From Dokdonella koreensis DS-123 (GTDB taxonomy: Bacteria; Pseudomonadota; Gammaproteobacteria; Xanthomonadales; Rhodanobacteraceae): DNA of 64,000 nt. The notes below the pieces were generated by a model. It did no database searches, was not told where the DNA came from, and worked only from the letters and a program-made list of their open reading frames with translations. Of this stretch, positions 28,391-37,520 are shown in pieces (positions within the stretch are counted from its first letter, which is position 1; each line of letters starts with the position of its first letter). Position numbers and translations under genes: made by a program. Location of the stretch: assembly GCF_001632775.1 (NCBI RefSeq), contig NZ_CP015249.1, forward strand, positions 4,072,686 to 4,136,685. Reading direction: 5' to 3'.

Positions 28391-30235
28391 TCAGGCCGCG
28401 GCGGCGTGCGCGAGCGGCACGGTGCCGAGGCGTTCCTGCGGCCGGTACAGCAGCCACAGGCTCGCCAGTGCCGGCAGGCCGACCACTGCGCAGGCGATGA
28501 TCCAGGCCGCGCGCGCGACCGGCGAGAATGCCCGGTTGCGCGTCAGCAGCAGCGCGCCGAGCGCGGCCAGCGCCGCGAGCACGGCCGCCAGCCAAACGAT
28601 CGCGCGCGGCACCGGCGCGCACTGCGTGGCGGTGAGCGCATCGGGCCGGGCGAACAGGCCGCGCGCGCCCTCGCGCAGCGCGTGCAGGAACGGCGAGGGC
28701 CACCAGGCCTGGTACCGGTAGAGCGCCGGGAAATCGGCGTCGATGTCGCGGCGGGCGATGGTCCGCAGCGTCCCGTCGTCGTCCACGGCCAGCACCACCT
28801 GGTACGGCAAGGCGCCGCGCATGTCGTGTGCCTGCGCGGTGAATGCGAACGAGGCCAGGTAGCCGTCCACCCGCTCGACCACGTCGATCGCGCTGAGGTC
28901 GCCGAACGCGCCGGGCACCGGGATGCGCAGGCGCGGCGTCAACGGCACGTCGGCATCGGCCGCATCGCGGCCGTCGTAGACGGCCAGCGCGCGCGCGCCG
29001 AGCGCGGCGACGGCCTCGCCGAGCGGCTGCACGCCGGCCAGTGGCTCGCCATCGGCAAGGTGGATGCGCGGCAGGATGCGGCCGGTCTCGGTCACGTAGT
29101 GGTAGAGCGTGTCGCCGGCGATCAGCAGGCCGTCGCCGGCCGGCAGCGGGCCGAGCGTGCCGGCCGGCAGGGCCGGTGCCGGAAACGCGGCGGTATCGTT
29201 GCCGATGCCGAGCTCGCCGGTGCCGGCGCCATCGGTGAGGCGGTAGCCTTCCAGCCGCATGCGATCATGGCTGAACACCCAGCGCACGCGCCGCTCGCTG
29301 TCGTCGAATTCCATCGGCGCGACGTTGGTCAGCGATTGGCGCTGCAATCCGGCGGCGAGCTGCCAGCCGACGCCGAGCACGTCGGCGAGCGTCACCTGCT
29401 CGCGCCACAGCGGTGCCTGCGGATCGTCGCTGGCGGCCAGGCCGGCCAGCAGCCGCTGCCGGCCGTCCATGCGGTCGGTCTCGATCGCGCCGCCGGCTGG
29501 CGCCGTGGCGCTGTTGAGCGGATGCGAGCCCTGCATGATCCACAGCATCTCGACGCCGAAGCACAGCACCAGGAAGGCCAGGTAGACCGCCATCTGCACC
29601 GGCAGCGCAACGGCGGCGACGGCCAGCGGATGCCGCGGCGGCGCGGCGAGGTCCGGCTTGAACGCGATCACCGCAAGAGCCGCCAGCCAGGCCACGGTCA
29701 GCGCCTGCACGAGCAGCGCCCAGGGTCCGCTGGCCCCGCCGACGATCCAGGCCAGCGGCAGCACCAGGGCCGCCAGCGCAACGCGGCGCGGCGCGAGCAT
29801 CGCGAACGAGCCGGCCAGGTACAGGCCGAGCGCGATGAGCCAGGCGGCCAGCGGCAGCAGCCAGTGGCGCAGGTCCACGACGCGGGCGGTCATCGTCTCC
29901 TGGCCGACTGCGACCAGCAGCGCCGGCAGTCCCACGCCGACCGCCAGCAGCACCGCGCCCGCGCCGTGCAGCGCCAGCGCGATCCGCAACGGCGCCAGCG
30001 GCCGGTGCAGCAGGTTGAGCCAGGTGGTCGGGCGGCGATAACCGGCCATCTGGTACAGGCCCAGCAGCACGCCGGTCAGTGCATAGACGGCGCCGAAGAC
30101 GCGGTACACCAGCAGCGGCTGCTGGGCCAGGTCCACCACGCGCATCAGGAAACCGAGGATCGCCAGATGCACCGCGGCATAGGCCAGCGCCCAGACGCGC
30201 AGGCGCAGCAGCTCGGCTTTGAAGAGGTCCCACAT
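28391..30235 (-). CDS. Membrane component of a YtrA-type ABC system
   Basis: A 614-residue membrane protein. ATG 30235 follows GAGGA with a 6-7 base spacer, 29 bp after the ATPase stop. About seven hydrophobic segments fill residues 1-270 (VWALAYAAVHLAILGF, IALALHGAGAVLLAVGVG, WLLPLAAWLIALGLYLAG and others). A large extracytoplasmic domain follows at about 280-540, and two further TM helices close the protein (AIVWLAAVLAALAALGALLL, WIIACAVVGLPALASLWLLY). The order GntR, ATPase, this gene matches ABC-2-like export systems controlled by YtrA-type repressors, so it is probably the permease. The substrate is unknown. The big external domain is unusual for a simple ABC-2 permease. Confidence 0.78.
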   Translation of the reverse strand: MWDLFKAELLRLRVWALAYAAVHLAILGFLMRVVDLAQQPLLVYRVFGAVYALTGVLLGLYQMAGYRRPTTWLNLLHRPLAPLRIALALHGAGAVLLAVGVGLPALLVAVGQETMTARVVDLRHWLLPLAAWLIALGLYLAGSFAMLAPRRVALAALVLPLAWIVGGASGPWALLVQALTVAWLAALAVIAFKPDLAAPPRHPLAVAAVALPVQMAVYLAFLVLCFGVEMLWIMQGSHPLNSATAPAGGAIETDRMDGRQRLLAGLAASDDPQAPLWREQVTLADVLGVGWQLAAGLQRQSLTNVAPMEFDDSERRVRWVFSHDRMRLEGYRLTDGAGTGELGIGNDTAAFPAPALPAGTLGPLPAGDGLLIAGDTLYHYVTETGRILPRIHLADGEPLAGVQPLGEAVAALGARALAVYDGRDAADADVPLTPRLRIPVPGAFGDLSAIDVVERVDGYLASFAFTAQAHDMRGALPYQVVLAVDDDGTLRTIARRDIDADFPALYRYQAWWPSPFLHALREGARGLFARPDALTATQCAPVPRAIVWLAAVLAALAALGALLLTRNRAFSPVARAAWIIACAVVGLPALASLWLLYRPQERLGTVPLAHAAAA

Positions 30236-30264
30236 GGTTCGTCGTCCTCGAAATCGTGTGCGGC

Positions 30265-31176
30265 TCAGGCGGCGGCCGGAGCGGCGTGGTTCTTCGCCAG
30301 GAAGCCGTTGACCGCGCGGTCCAGCCCCACCGGCATGCTCTGCACCGAGCGCGCGCCGCAGCTGCGCAGGAACTCGGCGAAGGTCTCGTCCTGGTCCAGC
30401 ACCAGGTAGTGGTACAGCCCGTCCAGGCGCTGGACCTGCAGCAGGCCGGGCACGGCGGCCGGCTCGGGCCCCTTGAACGGCACGTCGGCCACCCAGTGCG
30501 TGACGCGCGCGCAGAAGTCCTCGGGCGTGGACATGTTCTTGAGCTGGCCGCGCTCGAGGATGATGAGGTTGTCGGCGACGCGCTCGATCTCCTCCATCTG
30601 GTGCGAGCAATAGATCACCGTGCAGCGCTCGGCCGCGCTGGAATACATCAGCGATTCGAGGAAGGCGCGCTTGGCGACCACGTCCAGGCCCAGCGTCGGC
30701 TCGTCCAGCACCAGCAGCTCCGGCGACTGTGCGAGCGCCAGCGCCAGGTTGAGCCCGGCGCGCTCGCCGCGCGAGAGCTGGCCCACGCGCTGCTCGGGCA
30801 GCACGTGGTAGTGCCCGATCACCTCGGCGAACGCACCCTCGTTCCAGCGTGGGTAGAGGCGCCGCTGCATGCGCACCACGGCATCGACGCGGACCCAGCC
30901 CGGCAGCGTGTGTTCCTCGTTGACGAAGCCGATGCGCCCGCGGTCCGCCGGCGTCAGCCGCTGGCTGTCGCGGCCGAGGATATGGGCCGTGCCGGCGCTC
31001 GGCGGCAGGAAACCGAGCAGCACGCGGAACAGCGTGGACTTGCCGGCACCGTTGGCGCCGACGATCGCGTGGATGCGGCCGCGCGGGATCTGCAGGTCCA
31101 GGCGGTCGAGCGCCAGCTTGCGGCCGTAGCGCTTGCTGAGCGCGACGGTCTGGACGACGTAGTCGGGATCGGACAT
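30265..31176 (-). CDS. ABC transporter ATP-binding protein
   Basis: A 303-residue ATPase with Walker A GANGAGKST, signature LSRGERAGL, Walker B LLVLDEPTLGLD and H-loop IYCSHQMEEIERVAD. The signature departs from LSGGQ (LSRGE), which is common in ABC-2/YtrB-type ATPases. The C-terminal 80 residues form an accessory region. GGAG lies 7 bases before ATG 31176. It lies 21 bp behind the GntR gene and 29 bp ahead of the membrane gene, so an operon is near certain. Expected role: energising the permease encoded at 28391. Confidence 0.95.
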   Translation of the reverse strand: MSDPDYVVQTVALSKRYGRKLALDRLDLQIPRGRIHAIVGANGAGKSTLFRVLLGFLPPSAGTAHILGRDSQRLTPADRGRIGFVNEEHTLPGWVRVDAVVRMQRRLYPRWNEGAFAEVIGHYHVLPEQRVGQLSRGERAGLNLALALAQSPELLVLDEPTLGLDVVAKRAFLESLMYSSAAERCTVIYCSHQMEEIERVADNLIILERGQLKNMSTPEDFCARVTHWVADVPFKGPEPAAVPGLLQVQRLDGLYHYLVLDQDETFAEFLRSCGARSVQSMPVGLDRAVNGFLAKNHAAPAAA

Positions 31177-31197
31177 CGAACGCTCCGTAGGAAAGGA

Positions 31198-31608
31198 TCA
31201 GGCGGTCTTGCGCGGCACCAGCGCACGGAATGCGTGCAGCAGGCGGGCCTGGACCGCGTCGTGCGGATAGCCGAGGGCGACCACCTCGTTGAGGAAGCGC
31301 CCGATCGCCTCGTCCAGGCGCCGCGCGCGCTCGGCGTCACTGAGGCGCTGGCGCGGCGGGGCGACGTACAGCCCCAGGCCCTGCCGCGCCTCCAGCCAGC
31401 CTTCGGCGGTCAGCTCGGCATACGCCTTGGCGACGGTGTTCGGATTGACCGTCAGCTGCTGGGCCAGGCCGCGCACGCTCGGCAGCTGGTCGCCGGACTC
31501 CAGCTCGCCGGTGGCGATCTTCATGCGCACGGCATCGACGATCTGCTTGCCGATCGGGCGCGAATCGCCGGTGGCGATCTGGATCATCAAGGGACGGGTT
31601 CGGGCCAC
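31198..31608 (-). CDS. GntR-family regulator, YtrA subfamily
   Basis: A 136-residue repressor-type regulator. The N-terminal winged helix runs from PIGKQIVDAVRMKIATGELE through LPSVRGLAQQLTVNPNTVAK to GWLEARQGLGLYV, the GntR signature. A short helical C-terminal dimerisation region of about 50 residues, rather than a full ligand domain, is typical of YtrA. GTG 31608 has GAGGTG 6 bases upstream; ATG 31587 is an alternative. It heads the ABC/peptidase operon and probably autoregulates it through the palindrome at 31622-31650. Confidence 0.92.
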   Translation of the reverse strand: MARTRPLMIQIATGDSRPIGKQIVDAVRMKIATGELESGDQLPSVRGLAQQLTVNPNTVAKAYAELTAEGWLEARQGLGLYVAPPRQRLSDAERARRLDEAIGRFLNEVVALGYPHDAVQARLLHAFRALVPRKTA

Positions 31609-31621
31609 ACGGCACCTCGGC

Positions 31622-31650
31622 TATCTGTACTATATCACATAGTACAGATA
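31622..31650. promoter_or_regulatory. Perfect 12-bp palindromic operator (YtrA/GntR type)
   Basis: TATCTGTACTAT (31622-31633), 5-bp spacer ATCAC, ATAGTACAGATA (31639-31650). The arms are perfect inverted repeats in an otherwise GC-rich region. The site lies 14 bp upstream of the GntR start and overlaps the predicted -10 element, which fits steric repression. Confidence 0.85.
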
Positions 31651-31669
31651 GAACAGTAGTCCGTGTCAA
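31641..31669 (-). promoter_or_regulatory. Promoter of the GntR/ABC/peptidase operon
   Basis: Read on the minus strand, TTGACA (31669-31664) is a perfect -35, followed after exactly 17 bp by TGTACT (31646-31641), 4 of 6 to the -10 consensus. The -10 lies inside the right arm of the palindrome. Confidence 0.7.
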
Positions 31670-31811
31670 CCGCCGGCCGCACCAGACACTCGGTTCGTCC
31701 CGTTCGGGCCGGATCGGCCTTGTTCGCGGCGGGGATGCTTCCGCACGATCGGGCCGACCGTGGCCGCGCCGCTGCGCTGCCGTTCCCGCCCCCCCCCGTC
31801 AGGAGATCGCC

Positions 31812-32948
31812 ATGCCTCTGGATCGTCGTCGTTTTCTGCAACTGGGGGCCGCCCTCGCCGGCGCCGCCGTACTGGCACCGGCCCGGGCGCTCGGACCCAC
31901 GCTGGCCGGGCCGACGGGCCGGCCGCTGAAGATCCTGGTGCTCGGCGGCACGCGCTACCTCGGGCCGGCGGTCGTCGAGGCCGCGCTGTCGCGTGGGCAC
32001 GCGGTGACGCTGTTCAATCGCGGCATGACCGCGCCGGACCTGTTTCCGGGCGTGACCCGGCTGCGCGGCAACCGCTATCCCGATCGCGACGGCGGCATGA
32101 CCGCGCTCGAGGGCGGCCGCTGGGACCTGACGATCGACCTGTGCGCCTACTACCCGCGGCTGGTCGAGGCGTCGACGCGGCTGCTGGCCGATCGCACCGA
32201 TCGCTATCTGATGGTGTCGAGCGTCAGCGTCTTCCGCGACCTCAAGACCGAGGGCCCGGACGAGACCGCCGCGGTGCTGCCGCTGGCCGAGACCTTCGAG
32301 GAACTGCCGGATCTCTACGAGAACGACTGGAAGACCTATGGCGGACGCAAGGCCGCCAACGAGGCGATCGTGCAGCGCGTGTTCGGCGCGCGCGCGACCA
32401 TCCTGCGCCCGTGCTCGATCTGCGGCGGCGGCAACAACGACGGCAGCGGCGCGTACTGGGCGGCGCGCCTGCAGCGCGGCGGGCGCGTGCTGCTGCCCGG
32501 CGACGGCAGCGACCCGACCCAGCTGATCGACGTGCGCGACGTCGCCGACTTCGCCGTGCTGGCCGGCGAACGCAAGCTCGCCGGCATCTACAACGTCGCC
32601 GGCCCGGCCGAGCGCTTGTCGCTGCGCGACTACATCGCCGCGGCCGGCCGTGTCGTCGGCAGCCGTGCCGAGGTGATCTGGAAGGGCGACTTCCCGCGCG
32701 CGATGTACGGCCTGCCGCTGGCGCCGCCGTACGCGGCGGTGCCGGGCTTCGCGACGGCCAGCAATGCCAAGGCGCGCGCGGCCGGCCTGCGCTTCCGCGC
32801 GATCGAGGAGACGATACGCAGCAACTGGCTGGACCATCGCGTGCGCCGCGGCGATGCGTTCGACTTCGCCGCGGCCGGTATCGGGCTGAGCGCGGACCAG
32901 GAAGCCGCCCTGCTCGCCGGCGCGGAGGAACGCACCGCCGCAAGCTGA
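31812..32948 (+). CDS. Tat-exported NAD-dependent epimerase/SDR-like protein
   Basis: A 378-residue protein of the extended SDR/epimerase family. The N-terminus, DRRRFLQLGAALAGAAVLAP, is a twin-arginine signal, so the folded protein with cofactor is expected to be exported. ILVLGGTRYLGPAVV (residues about 41-55) is the Rossmann nucleotide-binding Gly motif, and YGGRKAANE supplies the YxxxK catalytic pair. MVSSVSVFRD is the Ser strand. AGGAGA lies 6 bases before ATG 31812. Tat-exported epimerases of this kind have unclear substrates; a sugar or isoflavone-reductase-like role is possible. It is divergent from the GntR gene and might share its operator region. Confidence 0.87.
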   Translation: MPLDRRRFLQLGAALAGAAVLAPARALGPTLAGPTGRPLKILVLGGTRYLGPAVVEAALSRGHAVTLFNRGMTAPDLFPGVTRLRGNRYPDRDGGMTALEGGRWDLTIDLCAYYPRLVEASTRLLADRTDRYLMVSSVSVFRDLKTEGPDETAAVLPLAETFEELPDLYENDWKTYGGRKAANEAIVQRVFGARATILRPCSICGGGNNDGSGAYWAARLQRGGRVLLPGDGSDPTQLIDVRDVADFAVLAGERKLAGIYNVAGPAERLSLRDYIAAAGRVVGSRAEVIWKGDFPRAMYGLPLAPPYAAVPGFATASNAKARAAGLRFRAIEETIRSNWLDHRVRRGDAFDFAAAGIGLSADQEAALLAGAEERTAAS

Positions 32949-32973
32949 CGGCCGCGACACACTGCGACGTCGA

Positions 32974-33693
32974 TCAGCCCGGCCGGCGCCGGCGCCACAG
33001 CACGACGAGACCGAGCGCGGCGAACGGACAGGCCAGGCAGGCGAAGCCGAAGCCCACCACGCCGAACCCGCCCGCGATCGCGCCGATCGCGAAGCCGAGC
33101 AGCGGCGGCGCCATCTTGCGCAGGCGCGCCTGCGCCTGTGCCGCCTCGACGCCGCGCGCGAGATCGACCAGGTCCATCGTCACCTGCGTCACGTTGCCGG
33201 TCATGACCGTCGTCGGTCCGTGGCCGGCGAGCGCGCTGCGTGAAGCGGCGTTCTGGATCGACATGGCGGCGACGCCGAGCATGCCGACCAGGATCGTGCC
33301 GGGCGCCCCGGCCGCGACGAACGGCGCGAAGTACACGCCCGCCGCGAGGAACGCGGCAAGGACGACCATCTCGGCCACCAGGATCGGCACGGCCGGATCG
33401 CGCCCGCGCCGCGCCGCGCGGTGCTCGTACAAGCGCGTGGCGCCGACCACCGCCAGGAATACCGGGAACGCCAGCAGCTTGCCGGCGATGTCGGCGCGGT
33501 GCGTGGCGAGGCTGTCGCCGATCAGCACGAGGTTGCCGGTCATGTGCGCCGTGAACAGGCCGAACAACGCGACGAAGCCGGCCGTGTCGACGAAGCCGGC
33601 GACGAAGGCCAGCAAGGCCGACGCCCGTGCGTCGGCGGCCGGTTCGGCAACGGGACGGCGTGGGGACTCGAGCGGGGCGGCGCTGGCGTTCAT
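32974..33693 (-). CDS. DUF1275 (YoaK-type) membrane protein
   Basis: A 239-residue protein with about six TM segments. LLAFVAGFVDTAGFVALFGL and FTAHMTGNLVLIGDSLA form the hallmark of DUF1275 proteins (G-x-x-D, then T-x-H-x-T-G-N). The second half repeats a similar pattern (SIQNAASRSALAG, PTTVMTGNVTQVTMDL), a common internal duplication in the family. Start ATG 33693. It is the last gene of the minus-strand cluster that begins at the pirin gene, but with a 112-bp gap from the amidohydrolase, so co-transcription is likely rather than certain. Molecular function unknown. Confidence 0.9.
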   Translation of the reverse strand: MNASAAPLESPRRPVAEPAADARASALLAFVAGFVDTAGFVALFGLFTAHMTGNLVLIGDSLATHRADIAGKLLAFPVFLAVVGATRLYEHRAARRGRDPAVPILVAEMVVLAAFLAAGVYFAPFVAAGAPGTILVGMLGVAAMSIQNAASRSALAGHGPTTVMTGNVTQVTMDLVDLARGVEAAQAQARLRKMAPPLLGFAIGAIAGGFGVVGFGFACLACPFAALGLVVLWRRRRPG

Positions 33694-33805
33694 CGGCGGA
33701 TCTCGGCAAGGAAGAAGACGTTCGCGGGCCCGGCGGCACGGCGCGGAACCCGGCAGCGGCGACGCCGCAGGGACGTGCCAGGCCGGCGCTGCGGGGCCGT
33801 GCGCA

Positions 33806-35647
33806 TCAGAACGCCCAGCACGCGCAGCCGAGCGCGCCCCAGAAACCGTGCGCGTCGGCCAGTCCGGTCGCGGGCGCGCGAGCCCCGGCGTGGACGGCAC
33901 AGGCGGTCGCCGGCGGCGCGGCACGCACCGCCGCCTGCGCCGCGTCGGACTTCCAGTAGCGGCTGCCGAAATTGGCCGGCGACCAGTCCGGCATCGGTGC
34001 CGGCAGCGGCGGGTCGAGCGACTTGAACGCGCCATCGGCGTGGACGATGCGTCCGCCGACGACGGTCAGCAGCGAGACGATCTGCCGGATGCGGTCTTCC
34101 GGCACGCTGAAGTAGTCCTCCGACAGCACGGCGAAATCGGCGAGCTGGCCGGCCCGGATCTGGCCCTTCACGCCGTCCTCGCCCGAGAACCAGGTGTTGG
34201 CGCGCGTCATGAGGTCCAGCGCGGTGTGCCGGTCGAGCCGGTTGCCGGGCGGGTACAGGCGCGTGCCGCCGACCGTGCGGCCGCTGGTCAGCCAGTGCAG
34301 CGCGGTCCATGGGTCGTAGCTGGCCACGCGCGTGGCGTCGGTGCCGGCACCGAGGCGGATGCCCCGGTCCAGCATGCGCCGGACCGGCGGCGCACGCTCC
34401 GCGGCTTTGGCGCCATAGCGCTCGACGAAGTACTCGCCCTGGTAGGCCATGCGGTGCTGCACGGCGACGCCACCGCCGAGCCGGGCGATACGCTCGAGGC
34501 TGCGGTCGCTGACGGTCTCGGCATGGTCGAAGAACCAGCCGATGCCGTCGAGCGGGATGTCGCGATGGACCTTCTCGAACACGTCGAGCGCACGGCCGAT
34601 CGATTCGTCGTAGGTCGCGTGCAGCCGCCACGGCCAGCGATGGGCGGCGAGCAGGCGCACGACCGCTTCGAGGTCACCTTCCATGCCGGGCGGCAGTTCC
34701 GGCCGCGGCTGGCGGAAATCCTCGAAATCGGCGGCCGAGAACACCAGCATCTCGCCGGCGCCGTTGAGCCGGTAGAAGTCGTCGCCCTGGCGGTAGCGGT
34801 TGGCCGCGGTCCAGCGCGTGAAGTCGGCGAGCTCTTCCTTGGGCTTCTGCGTGAACAGGTTGTAGGCGATGCGCAGCGTCAGCTCGCCGCGCGCATGCAG
34901 GTCCTCGACGACGCGGTAGTCGTCCGGGTAGTTCTGGAAGCCGCCACCGGCGTCGATCACGCTGGTGACGCCGAGGCGGTTGAGCTCGCGCAGGAAATGG
35001 CGGGTGGAGTTGAGCTGGTAGTCGTAGGGCAGCCGCGGGCCTTTGGCGAGCGCCGAATAGAGCAGCAGCGCGTTGGGCTGCGCGAGCAGCAGGCCGGTCG
35101 GCTCGCCGCCGGCGCCGCGGACGATCCGGCCGCCGGGCGGATCGGGCGTGTCGCGCGTGTAGCCGGCGGCACGCAGCGCGGCGGCGTTGAGCAGCGCGCG
35201 GTCGTACAGGTGCAGGATGAAGACCGGCGTATCGGGCGCGACGGCGTTGAGTTCGGCCAGCGTCGGCAGGCGCTTCTCGGCGAACTGGTGCTCGCTGAAG
35301 CCGCCGACCACGCGCACCCACTGCGGCGGCGGCGTGCGCGCGACCTGCGCGCGCAGCAGGCGCATCGCATCGGCCAGCGAGGGCACGCCGTCCCAGCGCA
35401 GCTCCAGCGTGTAGTTGAGCCCGCCGCGGATCACGTGCACGTGCGAGTCGATCAGGCCGGGGATCACGGTGCGGCCGCCGGCGTCGACCGTGCGCGTCGC
35501 GGGGCCGGCCAGCGCGACGACGTCCGAGTCCGTGCCGACGGCCAGGAACCGCCCGTCGGCAATGGCGAATGCCTGCGCCTGCGGCCGGGCCGGATCGACG
35601 GTGGCGACCTTGGCGTTGTGCACGATCAGATCGGCGGGCTCGGGCAT
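33806..35647 (-). CDS. Amidohydrolase family protein (YtcJ-like)
   Basis: A 613-residue metal-dependent hydrolase. LIVHNAKVATVDPARPQAQA opens the composite beta-sandwich, and GRTVIPGLIDSHVHVIRGG carries the HxH metal ligands. Later DAGGGFQNYPDD, WRLHATYDESIG, WFFDHAETVSD and GAGTDATRVASYDPW provide further His/Asp ligands of the TIM barrel. ATG 35647 is chosen over an upstream GTG at 35704 that would overlap the XapX gene; neither has a strong SD. YtcJ-like enzymes hydrolyse N-formyl or amide substrates; the actual substrate is unknown. No export signal seen, but the C-terminus (GALGCACWAF) is unusually Cys/hydrophobic. Confidence 0.9.
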   Translation of the reverse strand: MPEPADLIVHNAKVATVDPARPQAQAFAIADGRFLAVGTDSDVVALAGPATRTVDAGGRTVIPGLIDSHVHVIRGGLNYTLELRWDGVPSLADAMRLLRAQVARTPPPQWVRVVGGFSEHQFAEKRLPTLAELNAVAPDTPVFILHLYDRALLNAAALRAAGYTRDTPDPPGGRIVRGAGGEPTGLLLAQPNALLLYSALAKGPRLPYDYQLNSTRHFLRELNRLGVTSVIDAGGGFQNYPDDYRVVEDLHARGELTLRIAYNLFTQKPKEELADFTRWTAANRYRQGDDFYRLNGAGEMLVFSAADFEDFRQPRPELPPGMEGDLEAVVRLLAAHRWPWRLHATYDESIGRALDVFEKVHRDIPLDGIGWFFDHAETVSDRSLERIARLGGGVAVQHRMAYQGEYFVERYGAKAAERAPPVRRMLDRGIRLGAGTDATRVASYDPWTALHWLTSGRTVGGTRLYPPGNRLDRHTALDLMTRANTWFSGEDGVKGQIRAGQLADFAVLSEDYFSVPEDRIRQIVSLLTVVGGRIVHADGAFKSLDPPLPAPMPDWSPANFGSRYWKSDAAQAAVRAAPPATACAVHAGARAPATGLADAHGFWGALGCACWAF

Positions 35648-35684
35648 GGTCAGGTCTGCGTCTGTGCGTCGGACGGAAGGGAGG

Positions 35685-35945
35685 TCAGTGCGAAGGTTCG
35701 TCACTGCCGGCGGACGCCGGTGGCCGCGCCGGGTCGCGCGCCGGCGCGGCGCGGCCGGCCTGCACGATGCCGGCCGGCGCGTGCGCGACCCACTTCCGCG
35801 CGGCCGGCACCCGCTGCTCGCCGAGCAGGATGCCGGCGAAGCCGATCAGGGCGATCACCGGCGGTGCCGGGGATCGCACGTGGAGCAGGCCGTAGATCAC
35901 GCCGACCAGGACGCCGACCGCGAGCGAAGCCGCATAGAGCTTCAT
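35685..35945 (-). CDS. XapX-domain small membrane protein
   Basis: An 86-residue protein whose first 45 residues (MKLYAASLAVGVLVGVIYGL, VRSPAPPVIALIGFAGILLG) match the XapX domain, two short TM helices around the R-S-P-A-P-P-x-x-A motif. The C-terminal 40 residues are Ala/Pro-rich. It lies 37 bp before the amidohydrolase and 12 bp after the alpha/beta hydrolase, clearly within an operon. GAGGG about 9 bases upstream supports ATG 35945. Function unknown; XapX genes commonly sit in this type of hydrolase cluster. Confidence 0.9.
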   Translation of the reverse strand: MKLYAASLAVGVLVGVIYGLLHVRSPAPPVIALIGFAGILLGEQRVPAARKWVAHAPAGIVQAGRAAPARDPARPPASAGSDEPSH

Positions 35946-35957
35946 CGCGGCGCGCCC

Positions 35958-36788
35958 TCAGCCCCGGTCCTGGATGAAGGCCAGCAGGTCGGCGTTGAGC
36001 CGGTCGGCATGGGTGCTCGCCAGGCCGTGCGGTGCGCCTGCATAGACCTTCAGGACCGCGTTCCGGACCAGCCCGGCCGCACGCCGGGCCGAGGCCTCGA
36101 TCGGTACGACCTGGTCGTCGTCGCCGTGGACGATCAGCGTGGGCACGTCGATCCTCTCGAGATCCTCGGTGTAGTCCACTTCGGAGAACTGCCGGATGCA
36201 ATCGTACTGCCCCTTGAGTCCGCCCATCACGCCCTGCAGCCAGAACGTGTCGACCAACCCCTGCGAAGGCGTGGCGTCCGGCCGGTTGAAGCCGTAGAAC
36301 GGCCCGGCGGCCAGGTCCTTGTAGAACTGCGAGCGATCGGCCCGCACGCCGGCGCGGATGCCGTCGAACACCGCGAGCGGCAGGCCGCCGGGGTTGGCCG
36401 GAGTCTGGAGCATCAGCGGCGGCACGGCGCCGACCAGCACCACCTTCGCGACGCGGCCGGTGCCGTGGCGGCCGACGTAGCGCGCGACCTCGCCACCGCC
36501 GGTGGAATGGCCGACCAGCACCACCTCGTGCAGGTCGAGCGTCTCGATCAGTCCGGCCAGGTCGTCGGCGTAGGTGTCCATGTCGTTGCCGTGCCAGGGC
36601 TGCGCCGAGCGGCCGTGGCCGCGCCGGTCGTGCGCGATCGTCCGGTAGCCGCGCTCGGCCAGGTACAGCATCTGCACGTCCCAGGCGTCGCCGGACAGCG
36701 GCCAGCCGTGGGAGAACACCACGGGCTGTCCACTGCCCCAGTCCTTGTAGAAGATCGCGGTGCCGTCTTTCGTCGTGATCGTGCTCAT
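35958..36788 (-). CDS. Alpha/beta hydrolase (cofactor-free haloperoxidase-like)
   Basis: A 276-residue hydrolase of the bromo/chloroperoxidase-like group. [15 protein letters not shown] provides the oxyanion region. [20 protein letters not shown] carries nucleophile Ser 95, [16 protein letters not shown] the acid, and [17 protein letters not shown] the base His. The [21 protein letters not shown]-terminus is typical of this group and supports ATG 36788, although the SD is weak. Members act as esterases or perhydrolases in vitro; the physiological substrate is unknown. It lies within the LysR-linked operon between the isochorismatase-like gene and XapX. Confidence 0.92.
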   Translation of the reverse strand: MSTITTKDGTAIFYKDWGSGQPVVFSHGWPLSGDAWDVQMLYLAERGYRTIAHDRRGHGRSAQPWHGNDMDTYADDLAGLIETLDLHEVVLVGHSTGGGEVARYVGRHGTGRVAKVVLVGAVPPLMLQTPANPGGLPLAVFDGIRAGVRADRSQFYKDLAAGPFYGFNRPDATPSQGLVDTFWLQGVMGGLKGQYDCIRQFSEVDYTEDLERIDVPTLIVHGDDDQVVPIEASARRAAGLVRNAVLKVYAGAPHGLASTHADRLNADLLAFIQDRG

Positions 36789-36829
36789 CGTCGGGGTCTC
36801 GTGGGGGGATGGAAGGGGTATGGCGCGGC

Positions 36830-37483
36830 TCAGTGGCCTTCCTGCGCCTGGAACATCGTCCTGGCATAGACCAGGCCCACGCCGTAGCCGCCGCCATGGG
36901 CCACGGCCGTGGCCACGGTGGCGTCGTAGGTGGCGGCGCGCGCCCAGTCGCGCTGCAGCTCCAGCAGGTACTGCAGCGCGGTCAGCGGCCGGGCGCCGGC
37001 CTGCACCATGCGCTGCACCGCGCGCTCGTGCGCCTCGGCGCTGACGTCGCCGCAGGCATCGGTGATGACGTACGCCTCGAAGCCCTGCGCGAGCGCCGAC
37101 AACACCGGCCCGACGATGCACACGCTGGTCCACAGCCCGGCGAACACCACCCTGCCCTTGCCGAGGCGGTTGACCTCGGCGACGACCGCGGCGTCCTCCC
37201 AGGCGTTCATCGTCGTGCGGTCGATCGGCGCCCGGTCCGCCAGCACGCCGGTGACCTCGTCGAAGGTCGGGCCGGAAAAGCTCTTCTCGGCCACCGTGGT
37301 GACGATCGCCGGCACCGCGAACGTGCGGGCGGCCTCGGCGATCAGCGCCGCGTTGTTGCGCAGCTCGACGACGTCGATCGAACGCGTCGCGAACGCCATC
37401 TGCGACTGGAAGTCGATCAGCATCAGGGTGTGGTCGGCGCCGTCGAGCAGCGTCGCGGCGGGAGTGGCGGTGGCGATGGGCAT
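36830..37483 (-). CDS. Isochorismatase-like hydrolase (YcaC-type)
   Basis: A 217-residue cysteine hydrolase. [12 protein letters not shown] places Asp 24 in the first strand and [16 protein letters not shown] places nucleophile Cys 122; together they are the family signature (D...K...C). I cannot assign the catalytic Lys with certainty. The C-terminal [18 protein letters not shown] extension resembles YcaC. AGGA precedes ATG 37483. It lies 37 bp after the pirin gene and 41 bp before the hydrolase. YcaC-like enzymes have no settled substrate. Confidence 0.9.
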   Translation of the reverse strand: MPIATATPAATLLDGADHTLMLIDFQSQMAFATRSIDVVELRNNAALIAEAARTFAVPAIVTTVAEKSFSGPTFDEVTGVLADRAPIDRTTMNAWEDAAVVAEVNRLGKGRVVFAGLWTSVCIVGPVLSALAQGFEAYVITDACGDVSAEAHERAVQRMVQAGARPLTALQYLLELQRDWARAATYDATVATAVAHGGGYGVGLVYARTMFQAQEGH

Positions 37484-37520
37484 GGCGTTTCCTGCGTCGG
37501 GGTCCGGGGTGGAGGGATTA

